DNA of 64,000 nt. Source: CAVVUC01 sp963751395 (lineage in GTDB: Bacteria; Verrucomicrobiota; Verrucomicrobiia; Chthoniobacterales; Chthoniobacteraceae). Positions within the stretch are counted from its first letter, which is position 1, and every line of letters starts with the position of its first letter. The DNA is taken from positions 1,488,001-1,552,000 of the forward strand of contig CAVVUC010000002.1 of the NCBI GenBank assembly GCA_963751395.1, written 5' to 3'. Shown here one piece after another: positions 18,973 to 26,678 of the stretch. The position numbers were made by a program, and so were the translations under genes. The notes beneath the pieces were generated by a model that saw only the letters and a list, made by a program, of their open reading frames with translations, searched no databases and had not been told where the DNA came from.

Positions 18973-19271
18973 AAAACGAAGTCCAACTCAAAAAGCCCTA
19001 CGGCAAAGGGACGTTCTCGCGCATGAAGCACGCCCGCTACCTGGGCTGGGAGGATGCATTCAATGTCGAGTTCACCGACGGCCTTTGCTTCCTCGAACCA
19101 CACTCCATCATCCGCAAGGCCAATCGCATCGCGGCAAAAGCCACGCCGGTTCGCATCGAAGTGGATGAAGAACTCGGAAGCCACTTCACCGTGACTTACG
19201 ACAACGGCCAGACCGCCGAAGTCTCGTGGGCTTTCATCCGCGAACTGCCGCCGAAGGGTGCGAGGAAATGA
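18969..19271 (+). CDS. DUF2442 family protein
   Basis: 100 residues: YLGWEDAFNVEFTDGLCFLEPHSIIRKANRI, then a C-terminal half ending FTVTYDNGQTAEVSWAFIREL. The N-terminal DUF2442 fold is the partner of DUF4160 in two-gene modules. Translation is coupled to the upstream gene. The last 75 bases are duplicated at 18693-18767, marking this module as having been rearranged. Confidence 0.75.
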   Translation: MKNEVQLKKPYGKGTFSRMKHARYLGWEDAFNVEFTDGLCFLEPHSIIRKANRIAAKATPVRIEVDEELGSHFTVTYDNGQTAEVSWAFIRELPPKGARK

Positions 19272-20164
19272 AGGCAACGGAGTTGCCTGAGTTGGTGCGT
19301 TCCCAACCGGAACGAACAGAAACGTGAGTCTTAGAAATCTTCTCCTGCTTTATGTGGCGTGGCTACTATGCTTGCGTTCAGTTCGTCGCAAAATGATTCA
19401 TCCAGTCCAAAGCAGCAGTGACCGACTAAAAGAACAGCAATCGGCATGTCGTCAACAGGCCCCGCCTGATACAGCAAAGTTTCCAGACCCCGCCGATCCC
19501 AGCCACCGTGTGACTTGCAACGAAGTCGCTGAACAACTTTCCAAGATCTGGCGATTCAAATGGCAGGTGATTCTCAGTGTTGCAGGGTTATTTGTTGCGA
19601 TTGCAACAGCATTAGGAACAATCGTTGGTGTAGGCTTATACTCAATGCTTACCAGTGGAATCCGAAGCTTCGAGAACGAAGAAAGGCAGAATATTGATAA
19701 AGCTAAGCATGTCATCAATGTGCAAATCGCCGAGGAGTTCAAAAAAGAGAATGTCCAACAAACAGTCAAGGCCGCTGCTGCCGCCCAAGCTGCCAAGCTG
19801 CTGGGTGACTCGGTTAATCCTTCCATCGAGGCATTTCAGAAAAAAATTGGCATCTTAGACAAAGATGTCGATGCACGATTTAAGGAATTCCAAGAGGCAG
19901 TTAAAAAGAACGAGCAGGAAGCTGCTTCACAGTTGGAGGGCCTTCGCAACGAACTCTCACGTTTGCAGAAAAGAAATAACGTCACTGCCTTGGCCGACAA
20001 GTCCATCTATCCGGGGGATCTCGATTCGTTTCGTAAGCTTGAAAAGATAGGTAGCGATAGTAAAGAACCCGAGGAGCAGGATGCAGCGCAAGCTGAGATG
20101 GAGCGCGTTTACCAAGTTTTCTATCCCGCTGTTGCCCATAACAGTAATACCTATTTGATTGCAA

Positions 20165-20180
20165 GTGCGATCAATTCTAA
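20165..20180. repeat. Left 16-bp target-site duplication of the IS
   Basis: GTGCGATCAATTCTAA directly precedes the IS end TGTCGG. The identical 16 bases follow the other IS end at 21627-21642. Sixteen bases is long for a transposon target duplication. Confidence 0.85.
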
Positions 20181-20233
20181 TGTCGGCGACGGTTCAAAAG
20201 TGGAATTCTCGCCGGTTCAAAAGTGGACTATTT

Positions 20234-21484
20234 TCACAAGCTGAAAGCACCTAATACACAGGGCCATACATCTTTTGGCGGATGCTCGAGGACCCAAAAT
20301 TTCCGGTTCGGGTGATGTATGATGGCGACCGATTGGCGTGCGGTGGTTGCGATTTCATAATTTTGGCCTTCAAAGTCGATGGTCTGGTCATTGTTGACCC
20401 GGCGCATTGCGCGGAGGGAAAGGTGGAGATCCAGCAGGCTGGAAGGAGGTGGTGGGCGAAGATGACCCCTGTTTTGCGGCAGGGCATTTTCCCAGACATC
20501 CTGAGGGATCCTGCCGGTGCTGCGTTGGCGAGTGCGGTTCTGGCGGCTGATTTCCATTTGGAGGACTTCATCGGCATGCTCCCAAGTCTGAACTCTGGCG
20601 TGAGCCAGGAGAGTGACGATGCGTTTCTGGAAAGTGCCAAATCGGCGTTCGATCTTGCCTTTGGCCTGGGGAGTCGGAGCGACAAGGTGAGCTACGCCAA
20701 GGCCAAGCAGGGCGCGTTGGAACTCGCTTCTCGGATCGCTATGGTCGTTGGCAGAGCTCGGGCCAAAGAGACTCAATGCGTCAGTGTAAACAGCGTCTGG
20801 CAACCCGTGGATTTCGAAAGCGGCGCGGAGGTGGCAGAAGTGATTCCATGTTGTGTCGGCAGAGACGAAACGTCCGGCAACATTGAAGCCGGAATGGTCA
20901 TCGACGGTGAGCAGAAGGATTTGTTTGGCGGCGGCGGGCCACCATTGGTGGATGGAACTGTCGTGCTGATAAAGCTCTCCGATGTGTGCGCGGCGGAAGC
21001 GGCGGCAGGCGCGCTGTTTTCGCGCGACGGCAGGGACGAGGTGGGAGAAGTGCGTTTTGACATGAACTTCAACGCTGGATCTCGCCCGCTTGAAGTTGCA
21101 GAGGCGGAGAAGTTCGTCAGCCACGAGTTGGTAGTTGGGCGGGTTCTGCAAGGGCAGGAAGTCTTGAAGGAATGCCCTGACTTTTTCGGGCCAAACGCGG
21201 CCATGTCCGCCGCCGCTGGCTTTGGGTTGGCAGGTCCTTCTGCTGCTCAGGTAGTCGCTCCGCAGCTCATAGAGGCGGGATTTGCCGATGCCTAAATGTC
21301 TGGCGGCCGCAGATGCGTCGAGGTCCCCGTCATTGAAATCGGCAAGGATGCGGAGCACAAAACGCGGCGGCAGGCGGTGGATGATCTGTTTCTTTTCAAG
21401 GCAGGAAGATGGTGTGTAATGCGCAGAGAGCGCGATCAAAGAAAGCTGACATGCTTCCGCCTCGGGAGGGGAGGGCCGCCGCAT
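20234..21484 (-). CDS. Transposase with helix-turn-helix and rve integrase core
   Basis: 416 residues. A helix-turn-helix lies near residues 45-85 (DLDASAAARHLGIGKSRLYELRSDYL). The retroviral-type integrase core has a D in ELYQHDSSIHQWW, a D in DAVYTDALSLFG and an E in AKGKIERRFGTFQ. A C-terminal domain ends RQSVAIIHHPNRKFWVLEHPP. The length and order fit ISNCY/IS481-like elements. The ATG at 21484 lies inside a 16-bp perfect stem. Confidence 0.85.
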   Translation of the reverse strand: MRRPSPPEAEACQLSLIALSAHYTPSSCLEKKQIIHRLPPRFVLRILADFNDGDLDASAAARHLGIGKSRLYELRSDYLSSRRTCQPKASGGGHGRVWPEKVRAFLQDFLPLQNPPNYQLVADELLRLCNFKRARSSVEVHVKTHFSHLVPAVARKQRACRRFRRAHIGELYQHDSSIHQWWPAAAKQILLLTVDDHSGFNVAGRFVSADTTWNHFCHLRAAFEIHGLPDAVYTDALSLFGPSSANDHSDPRSEFQRALLGLGVAHLVAPTPQAKGKIERRFGTFQKRIVTLLAHARVQTWEHADEVLQMEISRQNRTRQRSTGRIPQDVWENALPQNRGHLRPPPPSSLLDLHLSLRAMRRVNNDQTIDFEGQNYEIATTARQSVAIIHHPNRKFWVLEHPPKDVWPCVLGAFSL

Positions 21485-21545
21485 AAATGCAGGCTCTCCG
21501 TCGGCCTCCGCTCCGCTCCGGCCTCCTCCGAGCCTGCATTTATGC
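21481..21545. promoter_or_regulatory. 16-bp perfect stem covering the transposase start codon
   Basis: GCATAAATGCAGGCTC (21481-21496) pairs with its exact complement at 21530-21545 across a 33-base loop. The transposase ATG is in the first arm. Read-through RNA from outside the element would fold and hide the start, a known way for IS elements to avoid activation by flanking promoters (inference). Confidence 0.6.
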
Positions 21546-21626
21546 GGGAGTCAACTTGAATATGCACCCCAAAGTGAGAATTCCACTTTTGAACCGTCTC
21601 AGTCCACTTTTGAACAGGCCCCGACA

Positions 21627-21642
21627 GTGCGATCAATTCTAA
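21627..21642. repeat. Right 16-bp target-site duplication of the IS
   Basis: Identical to 20165-20180; the interrupted reading frame resumes immediately after it. Confidence 0.85.
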
Positions 21643-22148
21643 GAAAAACAAAGAGGAAGAACTGGAACTTGATGAGCTTTTGCCTCTCCTTGACAAAATT
21701 CCCGATTTCGGCGGCAGACTTCGAGCGGTTGAGCTAATCACTGAAAAGGCAAAGCATGGTTCATACAAGACTGCAGAGGCGCTTTATGAGGCTATGAAGA
21801 AGGAGACAAACCTTTACGTTAGAAAGGCTCTCGACTCTGCGTTTGAGAAAACAACGGGGCGAAGAACCGGGGGCAATGTGGATAGAAGAGAGATGTTAAA
21901 GTGGTTCGAGGAAAACAAAGAACGGTTAAAGAAGGAAGATACCGATCCGAAGCCTTCACCCACACCGACACCGCAATTCTAAGTCACCTAGACCCGAGGG
22001 CGGGGTCAGGCCGAGAATCTTGCAAAGTAGAGGATTGGCAGCGGGACAGATTGTGAACACAGCACTGTTCTCCAGCCATCGTTTTTCCCCCACCAACCAG
22101 GAGGTCTGTGCGCTTGCCGTTTTTAGGGAAGCTGTTACGCTGCTTCCA

Positions 22149-22379
22149 ATGAAGACAGTCACCTTATCCGCTCATGTGGACGGACAGCGCATTCAACTCG
22201 ATGAGCCGTTTGATCTGCCTTCCGACGCCCGCCTGCTCGTTACGATCCTGCCCGGCGAGGCTGTCGATTCCGAGCGCGCTGACTGGCATGCCCGCTCCAA
22301 GTCCGGCCTCGCCCGTGCTTACTCGGACGATGAACCGGATTATCCGGTCACGCTCGTTCGCCGCTCAAATAATTCATGA
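22149..22379 (+). CDS. Putative antitoxin of the PemK/MazF-type pair
   Basis: 76 residues: a short beta-rich N-terminus (VTLSAHVDGQRIQLDEPFDLPSDARLLVTIL) and a charged tail (RADWHARSKSGLARAYSDDEPDYP), like many antitoxins whose C-terminus wraps the toxin. It overlaps the downstream PemK-like gene by four bases. The start is the ATG at 22149, where the recognisable sequence begins. I do not recognise a named family. Confidence 0.7.
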   Translation: MKTVTLSAHVDGQRIQLDEPFDLPSDARLLVTILPGEAVDSERADWHARSKSGLARAYSDDEPDYPVTLVRRSNNS

Positions 22380-22624
22380 AAGAGGGCGACGTGGTGCTTT
22401 CGCCATTTCCGCAGGCGGACGGCAAAGTAAAGAATAGACCCGCCATAGTCCTGCGTGTGATGCCGCCTTTTGGCGACTTGCTCGTGTGTGGCGTCAGCCG
22501 GCAGGTGCGTCACCACGTGGAAGGCTTCGACGAAATTATTGCCGCCAGCGATTCGGATTTTCCTCTGTTTCCCAAATCGCACTTCGTAGCGCCCTCGCCG
22601 GCGACGTTTGCCTTCGCGGGCTGA
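22376..22624 (+). CDS. PemK/MazF-like endoribonuclease toxin
   Basis: 82 residues: GDVVLSPFPQADGKVKNRPAIVLR is the typical N-terminal strand-loop of the PemK/MazF fold, and the C-terminal SHFVAPSPATFAF ends it early. The usual length is 105-120 residues, so the C-terminal helix is short or missing. These toxins cut mRNA at specific sequences. Overlapping ATGA start with the antitoxin gene. Confidence 0.8.
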   Translation: MKEGDVVLSPFPQADGKVKNRPAIVLRVMPPFGDLLVCGVSRQVRHHVEGFDEIIAASDSDFPLFPKSHFVAPSPATFAFAG

Positions 22625-22717
22625 GTTTCCGCCGCGCTCCACTTGTGGCTGGTCATGTTCTCACAGGCCTCCAAAAACGCGTTTGGCTCGAAACGATTTT
22701 CCGTTTATCATTTCCAC

Positions 22718-22939
22718 ATGATTCTTGAAGGGATGCCAGAGATTCAGAAGCTCACGAAAGAAGAGAAGCTGCAATTGGTCGGGGATTTATGGGACGCCAT
22801 AGCCGCGATGCCGGATGACTTTCCGGTTTCAGACGAGGAGAAGGCTCTTTTGGACCAGCGCTTTCAAGCGCACTCCGAAGCACCCGGGGATGCACTGACG
22901 CTCGATGATTTCAAGAAGCGCCTGGCGGAGCGCTTGTGA
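22718..22939 (+). CDS. Addiction module antitoxin, TIGR02574-like
   Basis: 73 residues from ATG 22718. The core IQKLTKEEKLQLVGDLWDAIA...DEEKALLDQRFQAHSEAPGDALTLDDFKKRLAERL matches the putative addiction module component family that pairs with ParE/RelE toxins. An ATG at 22733 is a possible alternative. It overlaps the toxin gene by four bases. Confidence 0.8.
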   Translation: MILEGMPEIQKLTKEEKLQLVGDLWDAIAAMPDDFPVSDEEKALLDQRFQAHSEAPGDALTLDDFKKRLAERL

Positions 22940-23251
22940 GTTATAGCATCAAACTTCGGCCAGAGTTATTGGATGACGCTTCGGAGGCTTACGGCTGGTA
23001 TGAGGAGCGCGCGACAGGACTCGGGGCCGAGTTTCTCCGAACCTTTTATGCAGCGATTGCCAGAATTCAGCGGCAGCCAACTTTATTCAGGGAGGCCTAT
23101 TCCGAGTTCCGGCGACTCTATTTACGGCGCTTTCCTTACTTCCTGTAACTATCGGATTAAGCACGATGCCATTGTGTTTATCCTGCTGTTTCATTGCGCT
23201 CAGCATCCACGACTTATGCGACGCGAACTCCGAAAGCGACGCGAGTCCTGA
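22936..23251 (+). CDS. ParE/RelE-family toxin (frameshifted)
   Basis: Starts with GTG: SYSIKLRPELLDDASEAYGWYEERATGLGAEFLRTFYAAIARIQRQP, then RLYLRRFPYFL and a stop. In the next frame the expected end of the family follows: YRIKHDAIVFILLFHCAQHPRLMRRELRKR. Removing one A at 23147-23148 gives FPYFLYYRIKHDA and a normal 104-residue protein. Either a base-calling error or an inactivated toxin; the first is favoured by the same pattern elsewhere in this window. Confidence 0.8.
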
Positions 23252-23363
23252 CTTGCGATGCGGCTAACAGGCTCCGCCTGTAGCTTGTCTTGTTCTGGTC
23301 AGGCGATGGCCGCACGCGCTTTGATCTTGTGCGAATGGCTTTCGGCTCTACTCCGAAAATAGA

Positions 23364-24602
23364 TCAGGAAGTCATGGGAATGGGGGTGAGTGCGACTTGG
23401 TAGCCGAGGTTTTGGAGGCGGCTGGTGAGGCGCGCGATGATCTGCCCTGAATTGCGGCGCTCGAAGTAGTCGGCACCGAGGTCTTGCCAGATGCTGTCGC
23501 GAGAGAGCATGTGGTAGATGCTGACCAAGATGCTGCGGGCCACCGCGATCATCGCCCGCTTTTTGCCCCGTTTGGAGACGAGCCGTTTGTAGAGGCTTTG
23601 CAGATAGGTTTCTTTGGTGTGGGCAGCGGCATGGGCGGCTTCCACCAGGGCGTTCTTCAGCGCCTGGTTGCCGTGGCGGATGCGGCTGCTGCGTCGCTTG
23701 CCTGCGCTTTCATTGTTTCCAGGACACAAGCCAGCCCAGGAGACCAAATGGTTGGCGTCTGGGAACCGGCTCATATCCGTGCCGACTTCGGCGAGAATGA
23801 CCTGGGCCAGGCGCTGGTTGATGCCTGGAGTCCCATCGAGCTTGTCGAGGGTGGCCTGGTCCTTTTGCAGCCGGCGTGCGACCTCCTGGCCGACCTCCTC
23901 GATTTGCTCCTCGAAGAAGTCGATGTCGGCCAGCAATTGGGCGATGATGAGCCGGTGATGGGCGCGCAGCACGCCTTCGAGGGCCTTCTGCAACTGCTCT
24001 TTCTTGGCACGCAACCGGCCCTTGGCCAAATCCGACAAGGCTTTCCGATCGGTGCGTCCTTCCAGCAAGCCATGGAGCATCGCCGTGGCCGAGACTCCGG
24101 TGATGTCGCTGACGACACTGGCCAGCTTGATATTCGTGCCTTCCAGGGCTTTTTGCAGTTCGTTGACCGCTTGGACCCGGCGCCCCACCAGATTGCTGCG
24201 GTGGCGGGTCAGTTCGCGCAACTCACGCTGCGCCTGCGGCGGAATGAAACTGCCGCGCATCAGTCCGTGACGGAGCAGATCGCCAATCCACTCGGCATCG
24301 GCCACGTCGGTCTTGCGACCCGGCACCGCCTTGACGTGCTGCGCATTGACCACCAGCAACTCAAAATGGCCTTCAAGCAAATTGTAGATGGGCTTCCAAT
24401 AGACGCCGGTGCTTTCCATCGCGACATGGGTCACGGCGTGGCTCTGCAGCCAGTCGCTCAAGGCCAGCAGATCGGCAGTCATGGTGCCAAAGCTGCGAGT
24501 TTCCCTGGCCGTTTGGCCAGTCAGCGGACTATTCCAGACGCAGGCGACAACGCTCTTCTTGTGAACGTCGAGGCCGGCACAATGTTCGTAGATAACTTGC
24601 AT
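23364..24602 (-). CDS. IS110-family transposase
   Basis: 412 residues. The N-terminal RuvC-like DEDD domain shows GLDVHKKSVVACVW, MESTGVYWKP and GRKTDVADAEWIGDLL; a coiled-coil linker follows. The C-terminal Tnp2/transposase_20 domain has GTPGINQRLAQVILAEVG and the serine-containing SWAGLCPGNNESAGKRR. IS110 recombinases are guided by a structured bridge RNA made from the element's non-coding end. No inverted repeats mark the element ends, as usual for IS110. Confidence 0.93.
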   Translation of the reverse strand: MQVIYEHCAGLDVHKKSVVACVWNSPLTGQTARETRSFGTMTADLLALSDWLQSHAVTHVAMESTGVYWKPIYNLLEGHFELLVVNAQHVKAVPGRKTDVADAEWIGDLLRHGLMRGSFIPPQAQRELRELTRHRSNLVGRRVQAVNELQKALEGTNIKLASVVSDITGVSATAMLHGLLEGRTDRKALSDLAKGRLRAKKEQLQKALEGVLRAHHRLIIAQLLADIDFFEEQIEEVGQEVARRLQKDQATLDKLDGTPGINQRLAQVILAEVGTDMSRFPDANHLVSWAGLCPGNNESAGKRRSSRIRHGNQALKNALVEAAHAAAHTKETYLQSLYKRLVSKRGKKRAMIAVARSILVSIYHMLSRDSIWQDLGADYFERRNSGQIIARLTSRLQNLGYQVALTPIPMTS

Positions 24603-24845
24603 GATCAGAGGTTCCTCCAGGGGTTAATGGTTTCAGATTGGAACCGTCCAGCTTTGGAGAATGCCCGGCAGATGAATACTCTACTCCGCGCGTTCCGCCG
24701 CGCTCCTTGCGGAGCGCAGGTTGACGCAATGTGTGGTGCAAAACAGGCATTCCAGTCAGACTCGTTCGCGGGCTTACATGCACCAAGGGGAAAAACGACT
24801 TGTATCCAGGCAGGACGGTTCACGCATAACACTAACCCCATTTTC
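24603..24845 (-). ncRNA. Candidate IS110 bridge-RNA region
   Basis: The 240 bases upstream of the IS110 transposase hold no convincing gene. On the minus strand they contain a GCGCTCC/GGAGCGC hairpin with a GCA-type loop near 24705-24722 and further short self-complementary stretches. In the IS110 subgroup the bridge RNA that pairs with target and donor DNA comes from this position and strand. The exact ends and guide loops cannot be set from one copy. Confidence 0.35.
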
Positions 24846-24912
24846 ATGCTGCGTGGTGAACGCAGTTCATGGGGACTCGTTCCCAAAGTTTGCAAAGCGC
24901 TTTGGGAACGCA
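24846..24912. repeat. Dispersed palindromic element, copy A
   Basis: A 67-base element whose right part is the palindrome GTTCCCAAAG...CTTTGGGAAC. It is nearly identical to copy B at 50111-50176, and its palindromic half recurs at 25737-25771. Short frames within it are not genes. Confidence 0.75.
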
Positions 24913-25046
24913 CTGATGGCTTGAAACTCGGTTTCCTCCCTGACAGTGCCGACCATCCGAGCTTGAATGAACCCTCTGCGGGGTATCTTTGGCGCGGCGG
25001 TCGGGTGCGGCTTTAGTCTGTCACCGGCCGGTTGCGCGGTTCGGAT

Positions 25047-25448
25047 TTACTTGAGCAACGCGGCAAAGCCTGCCTGTTCAAAATGTTTGTCGCCGGTCAG
25101 CGCGTCCTTCACGTTTCGGTCGCGCATGATGGCAAAGGAGACGCAATCGGTGAGCGTCCATTCCTTGTCAGTGTGTAGATGATAAAGATCAAGGGCGCTG
25201 TCGAGCAATTCGCGGGAGGCCGGAACAATTTTGCAGGCGACGGATTGCCGCAAGTGCAATATGAAGTCGCGCACGCGCGAACGGGACTCGAATTTGGCCA
25301 ATGCGTCGGCCACTTCCATCAGCACCCAGTCGGAGGTGAGAATGCGGGCGCGAAAATCGCGGGAAAAATTCAAGACGCGCTCGTGATGCTGGTCTCGCCG
25401 GTTCAGCCGCGCCACAAAATAAAAGGCATCGGCAAAAACCACCTTCAT
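25047..25448 (-). CDS. PIN-domain ribonuclease toxin, VapC-like
   Basis: 133 residues of PIN fold: the first acidic residue is in KVVFADAFYFVA, the second in TSDWVLMEVADAL, and the C-terminal pair in TLTDCVSFAIMRDRNVKDALTGDKHFEQAGF. VapC toxins cleave tRNA or rRNA with Mg2+. Its start overlaps the upstream antitoxin gene by four bases. Confidence 0.87.
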   Translation of the reverse strand: MKVVFADAFYFVARLNRRDQHHERVLNFSRDFRARILTSDWVLMEVADALAKFESRSRVRDFILHLRQSVACKIVPASRELLDSALDLYHLHTDKEWTLTDCVSFAIMRDRNVKDALTGDKHFEQAGFAALLK

Positions 25449-25657
25449 GGCCGGAAATGGCCGTGAACGTAATGGTCGAGACTGGAGGAGAGATCGGCGG
25501 GCAGATCATCGGCCATGCCGTCAAATTCCTCGAGAGCGTCCAGAAGAGCGGGCGATTGCTCATCCACCGGTTCGATGCGCACGATCGTGCCCGATTTCCA
25601 CGGGATATCCTTGGGAAGTTTGATCAATCCCTTTTCGACAACAGCGGTGATGCTCAT
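25445..25657 (-). CDS. VapB-like antitoxin
   Basis: 70 residues: MSITAVVEKGLIKLPKDIPWKSGTIVRIEP is an AbrB/DUF-type beta hairpin that would dimerise and bind DNA; the tail (DALEEFDGMADDLPADLSSSLDHYVHG) is acidic and would mask the toxin. It directly precedes the PIN gene with a 4-bp overlap, which is the main reason for the assignment. Confidence 0.75.
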   Translation of the reverse strand: MSITAVVEKGLIKLPKDIPWKSGTIVRIEPVDEQSPALLDALEEFDGMADDLPADLSSSLDHYVHGHFRP

Positions 25658-25736
25658 GGCAGCATTTTATGTGGGAAATTCGTCAGGGTCAATCCGCGTT
25701 CGTCCAACGTTTCAAACACATCAGCCGTTCGGCTGT

Positions 25737-25771
25737 CGTTCCCAGAGTTAGCAAAGCGCTTTGGGAACGCA
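25737..25771. repeat. Dispersed palindromic element, partial copy C
   Basis: GTTCCCAGAGTTAGCAAAGCGCTTTGGGAACGCA matches the palindromic half of copies A and B. It lies in the intergenic space upstream of vapB. Confidence 0.7.
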
Positions 25772-25862
25772 GTGCTGGCTGAAACTCTGTTTTTACTTAC
25801 AGCGATCAATCCCGCGGCGGAGAAGTAAAGTCGGCGCTGAACAGCGCGAGCGACCGCGTTGT

Positions 25863-26678
25863 TCAATACAGCATCGTCTCTTCCGGCGGATCGACGGCGG
25901 TGACGCTGTCCGCTTTGACCACCGCGATCATGCGGCCGCTCTCGGTCGGAAACGTCGGCCTGCCAACGACCTTGACCCACGCCATCTCGGGTGCGGCGGG
26001 TTTTGTGTCGCTCTCGATGAGCGCCGCCACGGGACGCGCGTCTGCTGCGCAGCAGACCATGAACATGCGCACGAGTTTGAAGCGTTTGCCGGTCGGGTTG
26101 TTCACCCTGTCGGGCATCAACTGGCCGATCAACTCGACCGTCTTCCCTTCGAAATCCCCGCGTAACGAGCTGTCCTGCGCTGCGTAAAGCAGATCAATCA
26201 CCTGCACGGCGATGTTTCCGTCCTTGGTCCTGGGAACGTTATCGTCATCTGCTGTTTGCGATTGGTTTCCGGCCTGTGTCTGCAATGACTTCGCCATCGT
26301 TTTCGGAGCGGCCTTCAAAGCCTGCGCGTCGCCGATCACGCCACGATTCAAGATCGTGCCGACCCCAAACGCATCGGGGGACAAACTCGCCGCGGTTCCA
26401 ATCGGGAGCAGCAGGATTACGAACGTGAGGAGACGCCCGATCGTGAAGCGGCTCATGGGGTGCGCGCATTCGCCTTCGGAGCAGCAGTCCGACTCGTCGG
26501 GCATGGTGACGAACGCAACCGCCATGACGAGCATCACCGCTCCTGCGATCAAAACGAGCGGTCGAAAATTCGGGTGCAGAAACGCGCTGATGCGTCCGCT
26601 CAAAAAGAAGTAGAGAAGAATGCTGCTCCACGCGAACAAGGTCGCCCCCGGCAGCCAGCGGTCGAAGAGTTTCGTCAT
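25863..26678 (-). CDS. TIGR03943 family membrane protein (YcgQ-like)
   Basis: About 271 residues from the ATG at 26678, which overlaps the permease stop as ATGA. Two to three membrane helices (GATLFAWSSILLYFFLSG, LVLIAGAVMLVMAVAFV, LLTFVILLLPIGTAA) surround a possible metal-binding stretch DESDCCSEGECAHP. A soluble C-terminal domain (VIDLLYAAQDSSLRGDFEGKTVELIGQL...VRMFMVCCAADARPVAALIE) is typical of TIGR03943. These proteins normally pair with UPF0718 permeases, as here. The position behind znuCB suggests metal handling. Confidence 0.85.
   Translation of the reverse strand: MTKLFDRWLPGATLFAWSSILLYFFLSGRISAFLHPNFRPLVLIAGAVMLVMAVAFVTMPDESDCCSEGECAHPMSRFTIGRLLTFVILLLPIGTAASLSPDAFGVGTILNRGVIGDAQALKAAPKTMAKSLQTQAGNQSQTADDDNVPRTKDGNIAVQVIDLLYAAQDSSLRGDFEGKTVELIGQLMPDRVNNPTGKRFKLVRMFMVCCAADARPVAALIESDTKPAAPEMAWVKVVGRPTFPTESGRMIAVVKADSVTAVDPPEETMLY

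Larger units (their letters stand above)
20181..21626 (-). mobile_element. Insertion sequence (integrase-core transposase, ISNCY/IS481-like), 1446 bp
   Basis: The element begins TGTCGG and ends CCGACA. Both ends carry two inverted copies of the motif GGTTCAAAAGTGGA (or GTTCAAAAGTGGA): 20191-20204 and 20214-20226 on the left, and the complementary forms in 21581-21615 on the right. It contains one transposase gene and interrupts a membrane-protein gene with a 16-bp duplication. The family is uncertain: the transposase core fits the IS481/ISNCY group. Confidence 0.8.
19324..21982 (+). pseudogene. Membrane coiled-coil protein gene split by an IS
   Basis: The first part (19324-20180) encodes an N-terminal region, a membrane helix (about residues 78-107, WQVILSVAGLFVAIATALG) and a long alanine/lysine/glutamate-rich coiled coil. 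Removing 20181-21626 and one copy of the 16-base target duplication joins it in frame with 21643-21982, giving about 398 residues: ...LIASAINS-KKNKEEELELDELLPLLDKIPDF..., ending in a helical repeat-like domain and a proline/threonine tail. I do not recognise the family. The start is a GTG at 19324 and is uncertain. The clean reconstruction implies a recent insertion. Confidence 0.8.

Noticed and set aside
23147..23251. Loss of function of the ParE-type toxin
   Set aside because: The shift is one extra A in a run, as in several essential genes here, so a sequencing error is at least as likely.
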